Positions 5,787 to 10,560 of a DNA stretch of 10,560 bases are shown here, in pieces. The stretch is from SZUA-365 sp034002405 (lineage in GTDB: Bacteria; Bacteroidota; Ignavibacteria; SZUA-365), in NCBI GenBank assembly GCA_034002405.1, contig JAVFAS010000090.1:1-10560 (forward strand). The letters are read 5' to 3'. Within the stretch, counting starts at the first letter, position 1. Every line of letters starts with the position of its first letter. The notes beneath the pieces were generated by a model, which saw only the letters and a list, made by a program, of their open reading frames with translations, ran no database searches and was not told the DNA's origin. A program made the translations under genes and the position numbers.

Positions 5787-8348
5787 GGTGCCGCTCCGTT
5801 CGAGCTCGATCCGATGTCCCGCTCCGCTGAACGACTCTTCGTGGCTGATGACAAAAAGCTGATCGAACCAGGGGTCACCATCGGTCGTGAGTTGTTCGAG
5901 ATTCTGGAAGACCTCGGCGAGATGACGCCGGGTCTCGCGGTCGAGATGCGTCGTGGGTTCGTCGAGAAATCCGACCCGGCACTGCGAATACCATTTAATC
6001 AGCGCGAGCTTGACCGCAAGGGAGACGCCCATGAGCTGTCCGCCCGATAACTCGCGTCCGCGCACCGTGCCCTGCGGGCCACGCAGTTCGACGGCGTAGG
6101 TGTCGGGATCCCAATACAGGGTAAGATCCTGCTCGGGCGCGATGCGTGCATAGAGGTCCGCGGCGAAGGACGACAGCGCGGAGACAATGCTCGAGCCCAC
6201 ACGGCGGGCGAGTTCGCGCACCACGTGCTGGTGCACATCCGTCGAGAAGGCCGCCTCGCTGCGCGCCCGTGCGGCAGCCACGCGCAGGTGCTCGAACTCA
6301 CGAAATTCCTTCCGCAGCTCCTTCACTCTGCCGCGTTGTTCCGCGGCCAGCGCCGCCGCTTCGCTGTGCGCGGCCTTCGCGTCGGTCGCGGCCTCCAGCG
6401 CGGCGTCCAGCGCCACGCGCGCGGCGGTGTGCTCTTCCTCCGAAAATCCCTCCGCGAGTGTTCCGACCTTCCGCTCCTGTTTCTCCACCGCGATGCGGCT
6501 TGCACGCAGCGCGTCGTCCGCTGCGCGCAGCGCGTCCTCACGAGCGGCAAGGGAGCGCGCGGCGTCCTGCCGCGCCATGAACACCTCATGCGCCAGGCGA
6601 TGGCGCTCCCGCAGGGACTCCTGTTCCGCGATCATGGCATCCACATCGCCATGCGCCGCGAGCGCCGCGCGTAGGTCCCCCGCGCGCGTGGTCCAGCGCT
6701 CTTCCTCGGTTGCGATTTCCGCAACCAGCGTCTCGAGCGCCACGACGGCGTTTTCCTGTCGCTTCTCCAGCAATTCGTAGTCCTTTTCCCGCTCCATGAG
6801 CGCGGCGGCCCCGGTCTTGCCCTCCTGCGCCATGCGGCTGGCCGCGTCGGCCGCGGCGTCGGTCTTCGTCTTGCACTCCTGCTCCATCCGCTGCGCGGCG
6901 GTGAACATGCGGTCGACGGTGGCGTCCTCCTCGGCGGCGCCTTCCTGACTACCGTACCGACGATACAGGCCGTCGGTCTCTTCCTGCAACTCGGGGAGAA
7001 AAGGCGTTTCGAGGCGTGTCCGCTCGAGTGTTTCGCGAAGCGCGGCGAGCGTGTCGCGCAGCTGGTGGACCGTTTCGCCGGCGTTGCGCAGGGTCTGCCG
7101 CGTGGTGCGCAGGTCCTGTACGAAGGCGCGCAATTCGCCGGCCGCAGCCAACCGCGCGGCGGCAACCTGGCGGGCGGACTCCAGTGCGCGATACTCCACG
7201 CGCATTTCGGTAATACGGAGTTTCATCTCCGCTTTTCGTTTTTCCGCCTTCCCGATCTCATCGGCGAGGCGGGCGCGCTCTTCTTCCAGCGCGGCGCGCC
7301 GCGTGATCCGTTCCGTCTGCGCCTTGTCAACCCGGGCGGTTTCCGCGGCCAGCGCGCGTTCGGCCGACTCCCGCTGTTTCGCCGCGGCCCGCAATTCACC
7401 CAGGCGCGTCTCCGTGGCGAGGTAGGCATCGTGTCCCGCCCGCGCGTCCTCGAGTTCCCGCACGGCTGCCGCGGCTTCGTCGCGGAGACGGCGTGCGGTT
7501 GCCGCCGTGGTTTCCGCACCGTTGCGTTGTTCACGCACGCGGAGGAGTTCGGCTTCGGCGTCTCGCAGCGCATCGCGCCGGCTGGACAGCGCATCGAACG
7601 CCTGCCGCGCCGCGGTGCTGCGTTTCTCGACGTCCGTGAGCGTGGTGGCGGCGGTCGTCGCGGCGGCTTCCCGGACGGCCAGCAGTGCCTCGGCCGCGGC
7701 GAGTTCGTCGGGAACCCCGCCCTGTGCGTCGAGACGGATCGCGAGTTCCTTGGCGCGGGAGGACTGCCACTTGACATAGTGCCAGAACTGCCGGTCGAAA
7801 TCCTGGAAATCCTCGATGCCCAGGATTTTCTCGAACAGTGCGCGGCGCTCGGCCTCGGTGCGGGTGAAGGGTTCGTCGAAGGCGCCCTGTTCGGTCCCGA
7901 TGATGTCGCGAAACAGTTTTTCGTCGTCGATGCGTGCCTCGCCCAGCAGCGCGTGACGCAGATCCTCCTGGAATTCCTTCTTCCGGCCGGCGCTGTTCGC
8001 GCGTTCCTCTCCGTCGGCAGCACGCAGCACGCGTTCGTAGTCGATGCTGATCTTCCCGGCTTTTTTGCGCTGGGCAAGCTCGCAACGGACAGTGAAGGCA
8101 CGGCCTTCGTGCATGACATCGACCTCGATCGTCCCGTCACGCGTGCCATGCCGCAGAAAGCCCGATCGTGCGTTCCCGTCCTTGAACCGCTGCGGCCAGG
8201 CATCGAACAGCGCAAGTCCCACCGATTCGATGATCGTGGACTTCCCCGCGCCGTTGCGCCCGGCGATAATATTGATGCCGCGGGTGAATTGCAATTCCTC
8301 CTCGACGAAGGACTTGATATTGCGGAGCCGGATGGCGGTAATGATCAT
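5787..8348 (-). CDS. sbcC: SbcC/Rad50-type ATPase subunit of the SbcCD nuclease, 3' end in gap, no zinc hook seen
   Basis: The visible 854 residues form an SMC/Rad50-like ABC ATPase. Walker A is GRNGAGKST (30-38), the Q-loop Gln154 is in GTEQGAF, the signature RELSGGQ is at 765-771, Walker B is VGFLDEPTT (792-800) and the H-loop His836 is in ISHEE. A long coiled coil rich in Ala, Glu and Arg runs from about 165 to 695, broken near its middle by PFLPELQEETDGLYRRYG (449-466). With SbcD it forms the ATP-dependent nuclease that opens hairpins and blocked ends. Only three Cys are present (89, 492, 790), none as CxxC, so the usual zinc hook is absent; the length is short beside E. coli SbcC (1048). 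The ATG overlaps the sbcD stop (ATGA, 8345-8348) and has a purine-rich AAGGAAGAGG upstream. Only a few C-terminal residues are probably lost. Confidence 0.93.
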
Positions 8349-9895
8349 GCCTCTTCCTTCCCGCCCGCTGGCGTCGGCGTGTCGTCAGGGAATGCGCTAT
8401 CGTCAGGGGATGCGCTATCGTCAGGCCTTTCGCGGCGCTCCGTTCCTTGTTCATCGTATTCCACGAAGTGCTGCAATACGTCGCGCATGCGTTCGAGCAC
8501 GGTGTCGGATGGCTGTTTCGCCGTCCCCTGCAGCTGGAGTTTCAAATCCAGAAGGGTGGCGGAGAGATCCGCTTCACGTCCGTGGGCGATCCCCTGCGCG
8601 GCCAGCAATTCGGCAGCGATGGCGCGCGCGCGGTCGGCGACCTGTTCGAGTCCTCCTTCGTCCACCTGCAGCGTCGAGGGACCGGCTGATCCGAGGACAT
8701 CACGGTCGAACACCTCGACATGCAAGGCACCGAATTCCTCTCGCAGCATTTCGGTGATCGCCGCGCGCGGCAGACGCACCCGCGACATTGCCGGCACACC
8801 CTGGAGTCGTACGATGAGAATCGGACAACGCGCGCGGAGCTTCTCATCGATTTCCGTGGACGCGATCCGCCACACCGCCGCACGGACGTCGTCAGGCTGG
8901 GCACAGTCGGTGATGTCCACCCGGAGAGTATGGGCGGGCCGTTTATCGGTCGCCACATGACGCACCATGAGATCGGAGCGTCCCCGCCGCGCACACAGCA
9001 CGCCGTCGACGATGGTGTATTCGACCGCGGGCATCATGATCGCCGGCGTATGTTCGGCTCGTGGCTTGTTTTCGTCCGCGGACAATGTCGCGATGGATGT
9101 CCTGCCGTGCTCCTCTTCACGTTCTTCCGGCGGAAGTGATGTCACGGTGACATCATAGAACCCGCGCAGATCGGCGGGCTGCTGGTAGTCGAGGGAATTC
9201 ACATATTCGAGCGAGCCGGGATTGAAGACCCATCCATCCGTTTCTCCATCCATTCCACGCCGCGTGTGGCGATGGCCCAGCGCGAGATATGACACCCGCG
9301 CGGCCAGCGGTGCGAGATCCTCGAACGCGATGCAGCCATATTCGAGCGCATCGCCGCCGCGCACGGTCATCACATGCGCCAACAGGATCACCACGTCGTC
9401 CTCGGGAAGCAGCGACGCCGCCTGGGCATAATACGCCTCGATGGTGTGGGGAATGAAACCGAGTCCCGCCAGGCACACACCCGCGATCGGGTGGTACACC
9501 GCTCCGCCACCATTGATATTCCAGTCGGGGAGGGAGAGCTTCCCCTCCTCGAGCACCGGGCGCAGCAATTTGAGATAGCCCTCGCTTTCGAGCAGATCAA
9601 GGGCGCCGGCGGACTCGCCCCTCTTGCGACGATCATGGTTGCCTTCGATGGCAATGACATCGATCGCGGCGTCCCGCAGGGGACGCAGGGTCTCCATCGC
9701 ACGCCGCAGCGTCCCTGCCGACGGCTCCTGTTCATCGAACAAATCACCGGCGACGAGCAGGGCATCAACCTTCTCGTTCCGCGCGTACGTCACCACCGAT
9801 GCAAGCGCATCGAAATAATCCGCGTAGCGTTCCGGACTCGTATGTGCATGCCTGCCCAAGTGGACATCGGCGATATGGAGGAAACGATAGGTCAC
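8345..9895 (-). CDS. sbcD: SbcD/Mre11-type nuclease subunit with long C-terminal tail
   Basis: This 516-residue metallophosphoesterase is the catalytic partner of SbcC. The metal-binding motifs are DVH (10-12), GDLFD (50-54), GNHD (85-88), a His in LLAHV (174) and GHRH (207-210), followed by FNPGSLEY (224-231). It is longer than E. coli SbcD (400). The extra length is a charged linker near 255-285, an extended C-terminal region, and a disordered-looking tail with repeats of PDDSA (491-505). The start is GTG at 9895: MTYRFLHIADVHLG is the expected family N-terminus, and upstream DNA is repeat. A weak GGAAAG lies about 11 nt before the GTG. Its stop overlaps the sbcC ATG, which implies translational coupling and balanced subunit supply. 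Confidence 0.94.
   Translation of the reverse strand: MTYRFLHIADVHLGRHAHTSPERYADYFDALASVVTYARNEKVDALLVAGDLFDEQEPSAGTLRRAMETLRPLRDAAIDVIAIEGNHDRRKRGESAGALDLLESEGYLKLLRPVLEEGKLSLPDWNINGGGAVYHPIAGVCLAGLGFIPHTIEAYYAQAASLLPEDDVVILLAHVMTVRGGDALEYGCIAFEDLAPLAARVSYLALGHRHTRRGMDGETDGWVFNPGSLEYVNSLDYQQPADLRGFYDVTVTSLPPEEREEEHGRTSIATLSADENKPRAEHTPAIMMPAVEYTIVDGVLCARRGRSDLMVRHVATDKRPAHTLRVDITDCAQPDDVRAAVWRIASTEIDEKLRARCPILIVRLQGVPAMSRVRLPRAAITEMLREEFGALHVEVFDRDVLGSAGPSTLQVDEGGLEQVADRARAIAAELLAAQGIAHGREADLSATLLDLKLQLQGTAKQPSDTVLERMRDVLQHFVEYDEQGTERRERPDDSASPDDSAFPDDTPTPAGGKEEA
8383..8425 (-). repeat. 18-bp in-frame tandem repeat in the 3' end of sbcD
   Basis: The segment CGTCAGGGAATGCGCTAT (8383-8400) is followed by a copy with one difference (8401-8418), then by a partial copy CGTCAGG (8419-8425). 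Eighteen bp is six codons, so the repeat keeps frame and encodes the PDDSAS/PDDSAF units of the SbcD tail. It looks like recent slippage or recombination expansion in a region under weak constraint. Confidence 0.9.
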
Positions 9896-9930
9896 GACTG
9901 CTTCGACTTTCCGTGTTTATTCAATATCGG

Positions 9931-10020
9931 CACCCTGCTCCGGGCACCCTGCTCCGGGCACCTTGCTCCGGGCACCTTGCTCCGGGCACCCTGCTCCGGG
10001 CACCCTGCTCCGGGCACCCT
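9931..10020. repeat. 14-bp minisatellite, six full copies plus part of a seventh
   Basis: The unit CACCCTGCTCCGGG starts at 9931, 9945, 9959, 9973, 9987 and 10001, with a partial unit CACCCT from 10015. The third and fourth copies share one C-to-T change (CACCTT), which points to expansion after that mutation. The array ends inside a hairpin: GGCACCCT (10013-10020) pairs with AGGGTGCC (10024-10031). It begins 36 bp from the sbcD GTG, so sbcD promoter elements must overlap it or fit in the short AT-rich stretch 9911-9928. Small open frames through it are repeat translations. Confidence 0.93.
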
Positions 10021-10060
10021 GAAAGGGTGCCATATCATAGCCCAGGGCTTTAGCCCTGGG
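10013..10060 (-). repeat. Single two-hairpin element in reverse orientation
   Basis: Read on the minus strand, this is palindrome A (10060-10041: CCCAGGGCT, loop AA, AGCCCTGGG), the linker CTATGATATG, then palindrome B (10031-10013: GGCACCCT, loop TTC, AGGGTGCC, sharing its first G with the linker). The order and the linker match the elements at 1-64 and in the 73-bp array, but both sets of arms have different sequences that remain fully complementary. It is therefore a diverged family member pointing the opposite way from the array to its right. Confidence 0.85.
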
Positions 10061-10090
10061 TGCGAGGGAGGGGGCCAATCCCATATTCCA

Positions 10091-10134
10091 CCGCCCTGAA
10101 AGGGCGGCACAGGAGTTCCGCCCTTTCAGGGCGG
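10091..10134. repeat. Pair of mirror-image 17-bp hairpins
   Basis: The sequence CCGCCCTGAAAGGGCGG (10091-10107) is followed, 10 bp later, by its reverse complement CCGCCCTTTCAGGGCGG (10118-10134). Each is itself a hairpin with 7-bp arms and a GAA or TTC loop, and the two can also pair with each other to form one longer stem. The loop and arm style match palindrome B of the neighbouring elements. No linker or palindrome A is visible, so these may be solo B hairpins. Confidence 0.85.
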
Positions 10135-10145
10135 ATGATTTCCAC

Positions 10146-10560
10146 CTTCCGCGCGCCTTTTCCCGGGCCTGAAGGCCCGGGCTACGATGTTGCACCCCTG
10201 CGGGGTGTGTCCGCGCGTCTTCCGCGCGCCTTTTCCCGGGCCTGAAGGCCCGGGCTACGATGTTGCACCCCTGCGGGGTGCGTCCGTGCGTCCTCCGTGC
10301 GCCTTTTCCCGGGCCTCAAGGCCCGGGCTATGATGTTGCACCCCTGCGGGGTGCGTCCGTGCGTCTTCCGCGCGCCTTTTCCCGGGCCTCAAGGCCCGGG
10401 CTACGATGTTGCACCCCTGCGGGGTGTGTCCGCGCGTCTTCCGCGCGCCTTTTCCCGGGCCTCAAGGCCCGGGCTATGATGTTGCACCCCTGCGGGGTGT
10501 GTCCGCGCGTCTTCCGCGCGCCTTTTCCCGGGCCTCAAGGCCCGGGCTATGATGTTGCAC
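10146..10560 (+). repeat. 73-bp tandem array of the two-hairpin element, continuing off the window
   Basis: Units begin (at TTTTCCCGGG) at 10158, 10231, 10304, 10377, 10450 and 10523, exactly 73 bp apart; the last is cut by the window end, and a unit tail CTTCCGCGCGCC precedes the first. Each full unit has palindrome A (CCCGGGCC, loop TGAA or TCAA, GGCCCGGG), the linker GCTAYGATGTTG, palindrome B (CACCCC, loop TGC, GGGGTG) and a tail of about 25 bp. The loop is TGAA in units 1-2 and TCAA in 3-6. The linker Y is C in units 1, 2 and 4 and T in 3, 5 and 6. Copies are contiguous with no unique spacers. Short frames through it are spurious. No gene is seen in 9896-10560. Confidence 0.95.

Noticed and set aside
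5586..8348. 920-codon frame running sbcC through the N gap
   Set aside because: The residues after the gap come from the wrong frame of the HD gene; joining them across an unknown-length gap has no meaning.
7065..8960. 631-codon open frame on the plus strand opposite sbcC/sbcD
   Set aside because: It lies antisense to two genes with intact catalytic motifs, spans their junction, and its translation has no recognisable domain. High-GC coding DNA commonly leaves an antisense frame open.
10041..10060. Rho-independent terminator for a gene to the right or left
   Set aside because: The hairpin is strong but no T tract follows on either strand, and it fits the A palindrome of the repeat family.
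9892..10479. Several 60-90 codon frames on both strands in the repeat block
   Set aside because: They merely translate the 14-bp and 73-bp repeats. No start signals or domains support them.
10146..10560. CRISPR array
   Set aside because: Units are contiguous with no unique spacers, the 73-bp unit contains two separate palindromes, and no cas gene is present.

Overview
The window is bacterial DNA of high GC content (roughly 60%). It holds two gene clusters that face each other, with families of short hairpin-forming repeats at both outer ends. No mobile-element protein, tRNA, rRNA or CRISPR array is visible. The plus-strand genes have almost no Shine-Dalgarno sequences, and the two signal peptidases are long with an extra block before their last motif. 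Together with a TATATTGG-like promoter element and the abundant GGGCTAYGATGT-type hairpin repeats, this suggests the Bacteroidota/Chlorobiota/Ignavibacteria side of the tree. That placement is an inference with modest confidence; no marker in the window fixes the lineage.

Layout: (1) 1-141, two diverged copies of a two-hairpin repeat. (2) 261-5194, plus strand: lepA (ribosomal GTPase EF4), two tandem but different type I signal peptidases (lepB-like), and hemW (radical-SAM haem chaperone). The last three are packed with 9-21 bp gaps and look like one operon, with lepA 131 bp ahead of them. (3) 5240-8348 and 8345-9895, minus strand: sbcD, then sbcC overlapping it by 4 bp (ATGA), then, across a 100-N assembly gap, the body of a small RelA/SpoT-type HD hydrolase. 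The gap removes the last codons of sbcC and the first codons of the HD gene. (4) 9896-10560, a gene-free block of repeats: a 14-bp minisatellite ending in a hairpin, one two-hairpin element in reverse orientation, a pair of mirror-image hairpins, and a 73-bp tandem array that runs off the window.

How the genes work together: the plus-strand cluster combines translation or ribosome assembly (LepA), secretion (two leader peptidases) and haem handling (HemW); lepA-lepB is a widely seen pairing. The minus-strand cluster encodes the Mre11-Rad50-type SbcCD nuclease, which opens DNA hairpins and blocked ends. Two points deserve attention. SbcC has no CxxC zinc-hook motif anywhere in its visible 854 residues. 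The outer repeats share a fixed linker between two palindromes whose arms differ between copies but stay complementary, the pattern expected if hairpin folding, in DNA or RNA, is what is conserved.
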